In this document: one piece after another, positions 1 through 9,636 of the stretch | How positions within the stretch are numbered: position 1 is the stretch's first letter | Layout of the letters: each line of letters starts with the position of its first letter | Assembly (NCBI GenBank): GCA_964019335.1 | Contig: OZ025749.1 | Span: 186,001-250,000 of the forward strand | Direction of reading: 5' to 3' | Source of the DNA: Diplonema japonicum | Lineage: Eukaryota; Euglenozoa; Diplonemea; Diplonemida; Diplonemidae | DNA length: 64,000 nt | The notes under the pieces: generated by a model | The model's input: the letters and a program-made list of their open reading frames with translations, nothing else | The model's database searches: none | Told to the model about the DNA's origin: nothing | Program-made: the position numbers and the translations under genes

Positions 1-2
1 GC

Positions 3-1556
3 ATCTCGCAATGCGGGAACTACGGCCTCGTGGGGATGTCGTCCGGGAGGATCCACTGCTTCAACTTACAGTCTACAGAGTTCAGGGGGTCCTTCGTGGA
101 CGAAACGCTGGAGCACGACAAGGCACACGACGGGAGGATCATAGGGATGTACCTCCTACAAGACAACGGCATGGTTCTGACCATAGGAGCAGACTGTTAC
201 CAACGCCTATGGAACTTCCCCCCGAGAATCAACGGAGAGGACGGCGACACCGACAGCCAACTTCTCTTCAAGCTCACAATGCCCATCATCCCGAACGCGT
301 GCGTTTTCAACACAAGCAACAACTTCTTAGCAGTCTCTGGCGCGGACTTCTCTGTACAGGTCTACGACGTGACTCCCAAGCACGCAGAGGTCAGTGCTCA
401 GGACGTCATCAACACGGTTCTGAGGAAAGTCCGCGTGACATGCAAGGTTCTACCTGCAAGAAAAGTGCGTCACTTTGAGAAACACAGCTCCCCCGTGACA
501 TCCTTGGCGTACACACCCGACTCACGACTGCTACTGACATCGTCTTTGGACGGGTTGGTCTGTGTGTGGGACATGCCGACGGACCGTCTCATCGATGCAG
601 TAAGCTTCGAGTCTCCCGTCACCTCTCTGGACGTGCATCCTGATGGGTACTTCGTGTCAACCACACACGCCAACGATGAGAACGTGTACCTGTGGACCAA
701 CAAGATGAAGTACGGGCACATCCCTGCAAGCTTTACAGATGGCACTGAAATCGAACCGCACGGCGTCTTCAAAATGCCAGAAGTTACCATCGATGGGACA
801 TGGGACATGGACGAGGACAGACAGGAAGTGGGGATGGGTGAGGCGGTCGAGGAAAACGATGAAATCAACACAAAAGAGGAACTCAGCGAGATAGAAAAAA
901 TGTTGATCGCCAAGGTAGAGGACGATGTTCAGGGATACCTGTCCATGGCGCCCACACCTAGGGGGAAGTGGAGCACACTCATTGCCTTGGAACAGATTAA
1001 AAAACGTAACGCTCCCATTGCACCGCCGAAGAAAATCGACGCGCCCTTTTTCCTCCCAACTCTTGGCGAGAAGAAGGAAAATGACGGGGAATCAAGGCTG
1101 CTTGCTACACTGAAGGATGGGCCTATGCAAGATGCAACAGAAACACCGTTTTTGAGACTTCTTGAGAAAAAGGACTTCAAAGCTGGATTGAGCCTGTTGG
1201 AGGAAATGGGTGTTAGCAAGGTTGATGCCGAGTTTAAGGGTTTGACCGACACGTACTTCGGGGTGGACAACGAGGAGGAAGAGGGCCCCGATGCCATGTC
1301 TGAAACTATAGCCAAGAGGTATAACATGGTCATCGATTTCTTCGAGTACCACCTCCCGAGGAGGACTCACTACGACTTCGTGCAGTCCCTCCTCTGCGTT
1401 TTCCTTAAGTACGCAGGTCTTCAGGCCTCTGCCAATGCCGGTATTAGGTCCCGTCTTACGGTGCTGAAGGACCACCAGGCCGCAAATGCGTCTCTTTTGT
1501 CATCCTTGTGCGATAGCTCTCTCGCTGCGATCAGACATTTCGTGACGGGTGTTTGA
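3..1556 (+). CDS. UTP21: UTP21/WDR36-like small-subunit processome protein (5' end outside window)
   Basis: The reading frame is open from the first bases of the window, so the N-terminus is missing; about 517 residues are visible. The start resembles the second propeller of UTP21/WDR36 (QCGNYGLVGMSSGRIHCFNLQS). WD repeats follow, including SLDGLVCVWD and a blade around DVHPDGYFVSTTH. The C-terminal part has the family signature LIALEQIKKRNAPIAPPK followed by APFFLPT, then the helical Utp21 domain to the end. Known members belong to the U3 snoRNP/UTP-B complex and act in nucleolar pre-18S rRNA processing. The function is assigned by family; the propeller and C-terminal domain are visible directly. 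Nothing in the visible part looks broken. Confidence 0.85.
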   Translation: MSQCGNYGLVGMSSGRIHCFNLQSTEFRGSFVDETLEHDKAHDGRIIGMYLLQDNGMVLTIGADCYQRLWNFPPRINGEDGDTDSQLLFKLTMPIIPNACVFNTSNNFLAVSGADFSVQVYDVTPKHAEVSAQDVINTVLRKVRVTCKVLPARKVRHFEKHSSPVTSLAYTPDSRLLLTSSLDGLVCVWDMPTDRLIDAVSFESPVTSLDVHPDGYFVSTTHANDENVYLWTNKMKYGHIPASFTDGTEIEPHGVFKMPEVTIDGTWDMDEDRQEVGMGEAVEENDEINTKEELSEIEKMLIAKVEDDVQGYLSMAPTPRGKWSTLIALEQIKKRNAPIAPPKKIDAPFFLPTLGEKKENDGESRLLATLKDGPMQDATETPFLRLLEKKDFKAGLSLLEEMGVSKVDAEFKGLTDTYFGVDNEEEEGPDAMSETIAKRYNMVIDFFEYHLPRRTHYDFVQSLLCVFLKYAGLQASANAGIRSRLTVLKDHQAANASLLSSLCDSSLAAIRHFVTGV

Positions 1557-1860
1557 AAGTGAATTTTTGAGAGGGCGTTGGGGAAGGGGGAGCTTTATCA
1601 TGGTTTTTTTTTTTTTTTTTTGCCCCCCCTTTTTTTTTGTTGATTCTTATTTCTATTCTCCCACCACCACCACCCACCTTTTTTTTTATATCATTTTTTT
1701 TTTTTTTTTCCATAAAATAAAAAAAAAAAACTCTGAAGCGACACACATAAAAAAAAAAAAGCGACCTCCCCTAAAAAAAGAATTCTTCCCCATCGTTATA
1801 TTTACTTCTTCTTTTTTTTTATATATCAATCAGTGTGGATTTCCCCCCCCCCTTTTATTT

Positions 1861-1896
1861 TTCTTCTTTGTTCTTCCATTTTTCTTTTATCGTCAG
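1861..1896 (+). promoter_or_regulatory. Pyrimidine tract + AG: candidate trans-splice (or 5'UTR) acceptor
   Basis: A T/C-rich run ends in CGTCAG at 1891-1896, 25 nt before the ATG at 1921. The same arrangement precedes several other + strand genes in the window (AG at 23355, 25122, 26011, 55993). In Euglenozoa such a tract followed by AG marks the spliced-leader addition site. The rest of 1557-1920 is homopolymer-rich with no other recognisable content. The role is inferred; no transcript evidence is available. Confidence 0.45.
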
Positions 1897-1920
1897 CCAA
1901 AGGCAATAAAGCAAGAAGAT

Positions 1921-2535
1921 ATGCTGGAGTGCGCTCTCGTGACTGGAGTGGCAGGCATCTGTCTACTATGGTGGCTCGGCGGCGAAGAGGCTTCGGATAT
2001 TAAGAAAGAGGAAAACTTCACTGTGAAGAGAAGGGTGGGGTATGAAGAGAAGATGCAGGAGACGAGAAAAGCGATGACCCAACTAGTGGAGAGCCCTGCT
2101 TACCAGAGGTGGAGATTCAATAAGGTAGAGGAAGGAATAGAAAACGAAATAGCGAGAAAAGAGCAGAGAACCTGGATTCGAGTAAGGCTGGTCCTGACCA
2201 TTGTGGCAGTGGGTGCATACTCGCTCTTTATGTTCCCTTTCCCGGAAGAGAGCACATGGGCAACACCTCTTGGTTTCGCCCTCCTACTCACCCTTCTCGC
2301 CTGCTGTGACTCCCCTTCCCACGCATCCCTGTATGCTGCCTGTGTTACCTGCCACATGATTCTTGCCACACCGGAAGCGCCTTTCCCTACCGGTTACTTC
2401 TTCTGGCTCGTGCTTCTTATCTGCAGTGCTTTTGCAAACAGCCACATCAAGCAGCTCAAAGCATCGCAAAGCATCAACATGCACATTTCTCGCTATGAAA
2501 ATCTAGAGTATGACGCAGTGCTGGCCGACGACTAG
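1921..2535 (+). CDS. Small multi-spanning membrane protein, unknown function
   Basis: The product has 204 residues. I chose the ATG at 1921 because the open frame upstream is only T/A homopolymer translation and a pyrimidine-AG acceptor sits 25 nt before it. Residues 1-19 form a hydrophobic segment (ALVTGVAGICLLWW). A charged, probably helical stretch follows to about residue 85. Four further hydrophobic segments come after it: RLVLTIVAVGAYSLFMF, LGFALLLTLLACC, SLYAACVTCHMILA and FFWLVLLICSAFA. The tail is short and acidic (EYDAVLADD). It is probably an integral membrane protein of an internal membrane. I do not recognise the family. It lies between UTP21 and a zinc-finger gene in the same orientation. 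Confidence 0.75.
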   Translation: MLECALVTGVAGICLLWWLGGEEASDIKKEENFTVKRRVGYEEKMQETRKAMTQLVESPAYQRWRFNKVEEGIENEIARKEQRTWIRVRLVLTIVAVGAYSLFMFPFPEESTWATPLGFALLLTLLACCDSPSHASLYAACVTCHMILATPEAPFPTGYFFWLVLLICSAFANSHIKQLKASQSINMHISRYENLEYDAVLADD

Positions 2536-2749
2536 AGACAGGGAGGAGGGGGAAAAAAAAGTGTCGATCAGAAAAAAAAAAAAAGAAAACAACTTGCCCC
2601 GTTCGCTGGTTTTGTCACAAAGTAGCGAATATTTTGACCATATGAATTTCCTTCTCTTTGTTGAAAATCTGAAAACAAAACAAAAAAAAAAAAAAAAAAA
2701 AAAAGGAACCAAAAAGAGAGAGGGAAAAAAAAAAAAAAAAAAAAAAAAA

Positions 2750-3832
2750 ATGTCGGTGGCTGTGGCAGCAACGGCGCAGGCTCCACGCCAGCAGCAGTTG
2801 GTTCTGTTGGACGTGCAACGGAGGTGGATCGCAGGAATGGTGGCGAAGGGTCACAAGGGAGGGGGTTGGTTCAAGGTGAAAGAGAGAGCGCTGATGAAGA
2901 ACCAAACGCAAAAAATGCAGGCGGTGGACCCGGAGATGCAGGCGGAGGTTGCTGCAGACCTGATGGGGTTGTTAAGAGAACAGAGACTGGTACCATGGGC
3001 ACCACAGCTGGCAAATGTAGGAATCACAACACTACTTGCTTTAAGAAACGTGGCGTCGGAGTCAGAACTCCCAAGGGGAATGCCCCCCCCAGCACGCAGG
3101 GTACTGCTCAGCGAAGTGGAAAGAATGAACGGAGTGACACGGAACCCGAACACGATTTCGCCATCAGTGTCGCCTGCTTCCTCACCGTCTGTCGCACCTG
3201 TACAGTCTCCTCCATTGTCCACACACAGTACTTATCAACGAGCCCCTATCCCTTCCCCTCCACAGCCTGCAGCCCAACCCATTTATGTGAATCCAGCCAA
3301 GACACAATCCCCTGCTGAAATTGATGCTGTGGCCATTCACAACCCGAACGGTGCTGATATTTATAAGCAGGCGATGCCGGATGAAATGGCTGAGTTGGTG
3401 CCTCAGCTAGAGGTCTGCGGTGTGAACGGGTGTACAAGGAAGTTCACGGTAAACCGTGTGGAGAAGCATAGGCTTGCGTGCGGAACAGGGAAGCAACGGA
3501 AGCAGTTCGAAATCAAGGTGGTGGGTGATGAGGCTGTGGCGGCGAAGAGCAACTGTCCTGTGGAAAAGAAGCAGCCGAGATGGAGGGAACAGTCAAATTC
3601 CTTCCGTGCAGCGTGCCGCATGGAAGAAACTACAGAACCCCCAGTTGACCAAGTCGTCTGCCCAACCTGCTCCAGAAGCTTCAACCAGAGTGTTGCGGAA
3701 CGCCATATTCCTAGTTGTGCAGAAAGGCAACGAAACTCATCCAATAGGAGACCGCCTGCAAGATCCACAAGTTCCCCTCCAACACGCACGGCTCAGCGGC
3801 CAAGTAGACAATTCAGAGGTCCTGCTTACTAG
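2750..3832 (+). CDS. SAM-like and C2HC zinc-finger protein
   Basis: The product has 360 residues, and its ATG directly follows a run of about 30 A. Residues about 75-125 (LLREQRLVPWAPQLANVGI...) have the spacing of a SAM-like helical bundle. A Pro/Ser-rich linker follows. Two C2HC zinc knuckles are visible in the C-terminal half: one begins CGVNGCTRKF and ends HRLAC, the other begins CPTCSRSF and ends HIPSC. Paired knuckles of this type occur in the ZC2HC1/FAM164 family, whose members are often found in ciliated or flagellated cells. The tail is basic and Ser/Arg/Pro-rich. Family membership is inferred from knuckle spacing; no enzymatic function is implied. Confidence 0.7.
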   Translation: MSVAVAATAQAPRQQQLVLLDVQRRWIAGMVAKGHKGGGWFKVKERALMKNQTQKMQAVDPEMQAEVAADLMGLLREQRLVPWAPQLANVGITTLLALRNVASESELPRGMPPPARRVLLSEVERMNGVTRNPNTISPSVSPASSPSVAPVQSPPLSTHSTYQRAPIPSPPQPAAQPIYVNPAKTQSPAEIDAVAIHNPNGADIYKQAMPDEMAELVPQLEVCGVNGCTRKFTVNRVEKHRLACGTGKQRKQFEIKVVGDEAVAAKSNCPVEKKQPRWREQSNSFRAACRMEETTEPPVDQVVCPTCSRSFNQSVAERHIPSCAERQRNSSNRRPPARSTSSPPTRTAQRPSRQFRGPAY

Positions 3833-4482
3833 AAAACCGGGTAGAGTTAGATTTTTTTTTTTTTTTTCTTTTCCACACCCCCGTTTCCATTTTTCTTTTG
3901 CAAAAGAATGGGGGGGGAAAAAAAAGAGAGAGAGAAAAAAAGAAGGAGAAAGAATGCAGGGCAGCCGTTATATTGAGTTACAAAATTGTTTTTTAGGGTG
4001 CTCTTGGGTTGTTTTACCTGGTTGCCGTGCGTGTTGGGTTTCCGTCTTTTTTTCTTCCCCCCTTTCCGCTATTATTCCTCCTTCTTATTATGACTGCAAC
4101 TTTTGTTTGCCACCACCATTCAATGGTCAATAATCAAAAGCCGTACAAAAAGGGAATTGGGTCGGCTCTAAGCTGCCCAGGATCGTTTTCTTGCATTCGC
4201 TACCCCTGGAAAATGCGAATTTACTTTATGCTCCCCCCCCCCTCGCTGTCCTTTTTTTCTTGCTCCGGGAAAAAGAAAAGAAAAGGGGGGTTTCTTATTG
4301 CAAGCATTGGTCCCCGACTACACAGCAGTGAGTCGGGTGACAACAACTGCACTTTTTAAATTAAAAACTTCGTGTTCCCGTGCAATGTTACCACAAAGCA
4401 TATAAAGCAATACCGCAGAACAACCCCAAAGCAAACATTTCAGGTTTAAATCACAAACCACAAACCGGTAGACCTTTCAAGT
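3833..4482 (+). other. Intergenic, homopolymer-rich, one hairpin
   Basis: I find no gene here. The stretch holds T, A and G runs, a GA-rich patch near 3910-3955, and a perfect 7-bp inverted repeat (CCCGACT at 4313-4319, AGTCGGG at 4331-4337). The sequence switches abruptly to retroelement A at about 4483. Confidence 0.6.
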
Positions 4483-5007
4483 CCCTGGAAGGACATGGGC
4501 TGGAACGCCAAGGTGGTCGGCAGGAGGTTCGCCAAGGTCGACGGCAGGAAGGTCATGTTCTTGCAAGTGGTCGCCTCGCAGCCCCCCCCGTACTCGATCT
4601 TCCAGTACGGCGACAGGCTCCTGAAGTGCCACGCGAAGGGCAGCTTCCCGGAGGCCTTCATCAAGACCTTCCCTAAAAAGGAGGCACAGCCGGAGGTCAT
4701 GCAGCAGCAGGGGACCCGAAAAACGGCTGCCGAAGTGGTCAGGAACGGCACCGCCTCCACTTCCACACCCCACCCTTCCACTCCCACACCGAAGACGCGC
4801 GAGGCACAGAAGAAAACAACGGGCGGAAAAGCAAAGGACAATGCCCCCAAAGGTACCAAGCGGGAGAAGCCAGCTGCATTCAGCGCGGAACTGGTGGAGG
4901 AAGTCGTGAGGCGGGTTCTTGCCGCGCTGCTGAAGGGGGACCCCTCGGAGACCAGGCCGCCAAACTCACCCAAAACGCCAACCTGCAAGAAGAAAGGCGC
5001 TTGGTAG
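4483..5007 (+). pseudogene. Family A ORF1 remnant (C-terminal part)
   Basis: About 170 residues correspond to the C-terminal part of ORF1 of the 16.7-kb copy, starting with GWNAKVVGRRFAKVDGRKV. It keeps the Lys codon that is a premature stop in that copy. The tail differs (KKKGAW then stop) because of a small deletion just upstream of 5007. It is followed at 5021 by the ORF2 start. It is not expected to make a functional ORF1 protein. Confidence 0.8.
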
Positions 5008-5020
5008 CCGTTCCCAAAAG

Positions 5021-8000
5021 ATGTTAACCACGGGCCCTGTGGGGTCCCTCCGCCCCCTCCGAGTTGTAACGTGGAACTGCAACTCGGTAAGGGGAGCCAA
5101 GACGACGACGCTGCTTCACCAAGCGAGAAAGAGGGAACTGGACGTCATCGCCATTCAGGAAACGAAGCTGGTACCAGCAGATGAATTCCAAGCTCTAGGA
5201 TATCAAGTCTTCAGAAAAGACCGACCCAACCGAACCAACAACGGCAGGGGAGGAGGCGTCGTAACTCTGGTCAAGAGAGATCTACAGGCCAGGGAGGTAG
5301 AATGTATGGTTTCCGAAGACGTGGAAAGGCTCGACGTCGAGGTCAGGTGCGACAACTCCAAGGTGATCATCAGCAACTACTACTGCCCACCCAGAAGCGG
5401 ACAGACACTTCAACCGACTGATCTGCCCCAAGGAGACGACTACATCGCATGTGGCGACTTCAACGCGCACCACACTAGCTGGGACCACGCAGCGAAGAAC
5501 AACGACAGAGGCTGGACCGGCTGGAGTGGGCGGAGAACAAAGAATTCATCCTATGGAACAGGCCAAACTGCCACACATGGACGAGAGGAGGGAGCAAATC
5601 GGTACTCGACCTGGTCTTCAGCAGGGACAGATGGGAACCCAAGACGCCTTGCCACCTGGGCTCCTGGGGCTCCGACCACACGCCTCTTCAGTTTGAAGTC
5701 CCCTTTCCGAGGCCAACGAGGAGAGCGTACACGCCTGAGCTTTACAACTTCCGAAAGGCTGACTGGAAGGCTTTCCAGGACTTTGTGGACGGGAAGCTGC
5801 GGGGACTGGAAGGATGCAAACAGGTCACGACCTTTGCTAGGAGGATTCAGGAAGCCCTAAGCGAAGCCGCTGCGCGACACATACCTCGACACGGGTGCTT
5901 CCCTGAGAGGAAACCCTGGTGGGACAGCGAACTCGACGCAGCCTTCGAAGCCAGGGACACTCTCAGGAATGCCATCCTCAGAGGCGAATCTGACGAACAC
6001 GACGAACTGGCTGACCTCAACAAAACTGTCAACGAAACGGTAAGGATGTCCAAAGAGAAGTCCTGGAAGAGCCTTTGCTCCAAATTCTGCTCCTCTAAGA
6101 ACCTACCTTCGGCATTCAAAGCAGTTAAAGAGCTCGACGGCAGGTCCTGGAGGCCACCGATGCCCCCCCTTCAGCAAGGCAGCTCTCTGCTCACTGGCAA
6201 CAAAGCAAAGGCCGATCGCCTCGGACGATACTACGAGACGATCTGCGGAGACGACACAGTACCCGGACTCGACACGTCTGGGCTGACACAGAGACCCTTC
6301 GAGGGCGGGACGGGCTGCTTCACCATGGACGAACTGACAAGGCAACTACACAGGACGAACTCGAAAAGCGCTGCTGGCGAAGACGGTGTCTTCAACGCGA
6401 TGCTGACGCGACTGGGTGGGGTGTCTCAAAGCGTCATTCTACGACTGTTCAACCTCTCCTGGGCGAACGGACAAGTCCCGGACACGTGGAAACAGGCGTT
6501 GGTCGTCCCGATTCCGAAGCCAGGCAAAGACCCCACGGAGATTGAGTCCTACCGCCCCATCAGCCTGACAAGCTGCCTAGGTAAACTCATGGAAAGGATG
6601 GTCGAAGCCCGCGTAACGTTCCTCCTCGACTCCCCAACGACGACGGTTGAAGGACTTCACCCTGCCCAAGCCGGGTTCAGGAAGGGGAGGTCCACCGAAG
6701 AACAAGTCGCTGCCATCGTGCAACACGTAGCGACGAAGAGAGATGCGGACGAAAAAGAGGCCAGCCTCACCATACTCTTCGACTTTTCGAAGGCGTTCGA
6801 CAGGGTAAACCACAAAGCCCTGATACAGAAGATGACGCAGAAGCGCTTCCCTGCAGCCTACACCAAGTGGGTTGCCTCCTTCCTGGAGTCCAGGACAGCA
6901 AGAGTTATCATAGAAGGTGTCAAGGGGTCCCCCTTCAAAGTCAAGAGCGGCGTTCCTCAGGGTTCTGTGCTCGGTCCGGTCCTATTCACCGTATTCGTAG
7001 ACGACCTTGCGAGGGAACTCGAGGGAATGACTGGTCTCACCACGATCTACGCCGACGACGTCGCGGTGGTAGTATCTGCCACGACGAGGACTGAGCTTGA
7101 AGCAAGGGCCACAGCGGTAGTGGGTGCGGTAGAAGACTGGTGCGCCCGATGGGGGATGCAGCTGAGCAGGGAGAAGACTTTATTCGTCTCCACGCCCAAG
7201 TGCGAACCGTACGACTTCCACGTCTACTTCCCCTCGACCACGAAAACACACTCAGGGTTGGAGTTTTGGCAATCGAAGCTCAAGGGCCGACTCATCACAG
7301 GAGGACCTTCTCATCTGGTGGGTAGGAGGCTCTTAGCCGTGAACCGCACAGCCACGACACATCGCGACATTTCCTCGCTCGTCACCAGCAGGCTGGTATA
7401 CGACTTCACAACGGCCGTGACAGTCGAGAGACGTGACAGAGCCAAATACCTGGGGATCACCCTGGACGCCGACTTAACCTTCGAAGCCCATGCTCGAGAC
7501 ATTGTCAAGAGGTACGACAAGCGCATTCGCATACTGCGGCTCCTCTCCGGTTCATCCTGGGGCAGTTCTGCTGCATCACTCAGATCCTTGTACCTGGCCT
7601 ATGTCCTGCCGGTGTTCACCTACTCGATGAGGCATCTTCTTCGCGATGATGACCACCCAGGACAGGAAGACGATGTGCACGAAGCACGCGGAGGCGGCCC
7701 GTCGTATCACAGGGTGCGTCAAAAACACCTCCACCTCAGCCGTCATGTGCGAAGCCCGCTTACGCCCCCTCGACCTGATGGCCGATGCAGCGTCTGCTGT
7801 CCTATGGCAGAGGGCGCTAAGATGGGAAGGGACCCCGGTGAACAAAGTGGTCAGGGGTGCGGCGACCACAGGATGGACGAAAAGAGCGCTGGACACGGCA
7901 AGGAAATCCGGGCTCGGAACGGCGGCCTCCCAGCTCTTAGGGAGCACAACGAAGGCACCACCCTGGGTGGAAGGTATCCGAGTAGACCCCTACGCCACCG

Positions 8001-8980
8001 ACACACGGAGGGCCCTACCCGACGACGTAAGGGCGGCTGCGGCTGCGAAAAAACTGGCCGAGATTCCCAGCGATGCCTTGGTTGTGTACACGGACGGCTC
8101 GGTAGCGGGAGGAAGAGGAGGTGCAGGGGTCGCCATCAAGGTCCCTGGCCTGGACTTCACCCTCACCACCTCGCATGGGGCCGGCGCGGTCTCCACACCC
8201 ATGTGCGCCGAAGGCACCGCTATCCTGAAGGGGCTGCAGGAAGCCGGGGAGGTGTACAGGACGGCCGCGAGTCTGCGGGGGCGCCCCCTCTACCTGCTCA
8301 CGGACTCCCAATCGATGCTAAGGGGGCTCGCTGGTGGCCCCGGCCGGCAGAGAGAAATCGCGGACAGACGGATCTGGGACGCCGCTTCGTGGCTCAGGAC
8401 CAAGCGCTCTGGAGACGTGCATTTCTGGTTTGTTCCCTCTCACTGCGGTGTAGCGGGGAACGAACTCGCTGACGGAGCTGCCAGGGACGGTCTGGCGAAA
8501 CAATCCTGTGGAGTCAGCTACCGCTCCAGCAAAGCGGCCGTGAAGGCATGGCTGAGGGGAGCAACGCGCGCGAGGTACGGCAACGACGCTCCAGGCCATC
8601 ACAGCCTCGTTACGAATGGCGACAGTCTCCCACTCCCTCCCCTCTGTAGGAGGGACGAGGTCCAGATCATACGACTCCGGACCGGGCAAACTCCCCTGAT
8701 GAGAGGGTACCTTCAGCTCAGGGGCCCCCTCAGGGCTTCGAGGGATCACCACCTCACCTGCCCCGCATGCGGCGTTCACTCTCCGCTAGACGCCGATCAC
8801 CTGCTCAGGAGCTGTCCTTCTCTGGCCCCCGCTGCGAGAACCTTCTTCGACACCAGGCTGCCGCTCCGCGCGCTGCTTTCCAAGCACTCCGCCGAGGTCT
8901 GCGCCTTCATCGAGGCCTCCGGGCTCTTAACATGGTCCGAGTGTGGGATCCTCCCCCCGACCAACGCTGCTCAAGGGTGA
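5021..8980 (+). pseudogene. Family A ORF2 (APE-RT-RNase H), broken by two frameshifts
   Basis: The frame opens with the APE endonuclease start (VVTWNCNSVRG, IQETKL). Compared with copy 2, one base is lost near 5527, in the codons after GWTG. The coding frame then continues through the reverse transcriptase (VVPIPKPGKDP, FDFSKAFDRVNH, GVPQGSVLGPVLF, YADDVAVV) to about 7629, where one base is gained. The last part, 7630-8980, carries RNase H (VVYTDGSVAGG, LLTDSQSM, SHCGVAGNELADGAA) and the knuckle CPACGVHSPLDADHLLRSC. No in-frame stops occur apart from the two shifts, so the inactivation is probably recent. Confidence 0.88.
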
Positions 8981-9047
8981 ACATGAGCCCAAAATAGACC
9001 CCCCCCTTTTTCCCCTTTTACCTTTTCCATTTCCCAAACTCTCTCTC

Positions 9048-9053
9048 TCCCCC

Positions 9054-9084
<31 letters not shown>

Positions 9085-9094
9085 ACACACACAC
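9048..9094 (+). repeat. C-run followed by CA microsatellite in family A 3'UTR
   Basis: A CT patch and a run of about 21 C are followed by about 12 CA units. The equivalent place in copy 2 (22771-22826) also has a C-run and a CA repeat, so this belongs to the element and is not an unrelated local expansion. Confidence 0.8.
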
Positions 9095-9388
9095 TCAAAA
9101 CGGGCCAAAGAACGCCTCCCAAGAGATGGTCACGGATGGCCGGGCGCAGGCGCAGCTCGAGGTCTTCTGCGTTGAATCTCGAGGGGTTCGCCCCGCATGT
9201 AATCAGCCGAGTCGGCTGTCCCACGCAAGGGGAACGGAGAGCCAGAGGGATGGTCCAACCCAAGTGGTGGCCCTCTTGGTTCCTCCAGACAAAAGACTGG
9301 AACACACCCCCCACACCCCCCAGTTTCCCCCCAGTGGTTATTATTGCAATTTTTTTTTTTTTTTTTTCCAACCAACGATTCTAAAGCT

Positions 9389-9596
9389 ACAGTTTCTGTA
9401 CTTTATTGTTTCTGTACTTTATTGGTGTCCGACCGTGCCAATAAAGTTCACACAGCAACGGTTTGAAAAGAAAATACAAATATTGGAAGTTGAAGCGCGA
9501 CACAGATCAGCAACGTAAAGGAGAAGAGAAGAGAAGAGAAGAGAAGAGAAGAAAAATCGAGTCATATCAGATCATATCAGATCATATCAGATCACA
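9389..9596 (+). repeat. Short tandem repeats upstream of family B element
   Basis: Three small arrays lie here. A 16-bp unit (TTTCTGTACTTTATTG) occurs twice at about 9389-9422. A GAAGA-type array lies at about 9520-9552. A 10-bp unit (ATCATATCAG) occurs about three times at about 9562-9596. The last two lie directly before the ATG of the family B ORF1 and may be its 5'UTR. The element's 5' boundary is not certain. Confidence 0.65.
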
Positions 9597-9636
9597 GCAA
9601 ACACATTGACAATCTAAGCAACCGCGTCAGTCTAAG

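Larger units (their letters stand above)
4483..9348 (+). mobile_element. Non-LTR retrotransposon family A, copy 1 (5'-truncated, frameshifted)
   Basis: Similarity to the near-complete copy at 16.6-23.1 kb starts at about 4483, inside ORF1, which is the 5' truncation typical of target-primed reverse transcription. The order is ORF1 C-terminal part, ORF2 (APE endonuclease, reverse transcriptase, RNase H, Cys/His knuckle) and a 3'UTR. The 3'UTR holds a C-run, a CA repeat and a conserved CAGCCGAGTCGGCTG hairpin, and ends GTGGTTATTATTGCA like copy 2. An A2-T18 stretch follows rather than a clean A tail. The domain order matches the I/ingi group of trypanosomatid-type LINEs. The copy is dead because ORF2 has two frameshifts. 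Confidence 0.88.

Noticed and set aside
1549-1920. Open frame extending upstream of the small membrane protein gene
   Set aside because: The translation is Phe/Lys runs from T and A homopolymers, and a pyrimidine-AG acceptor separates it from the real start.
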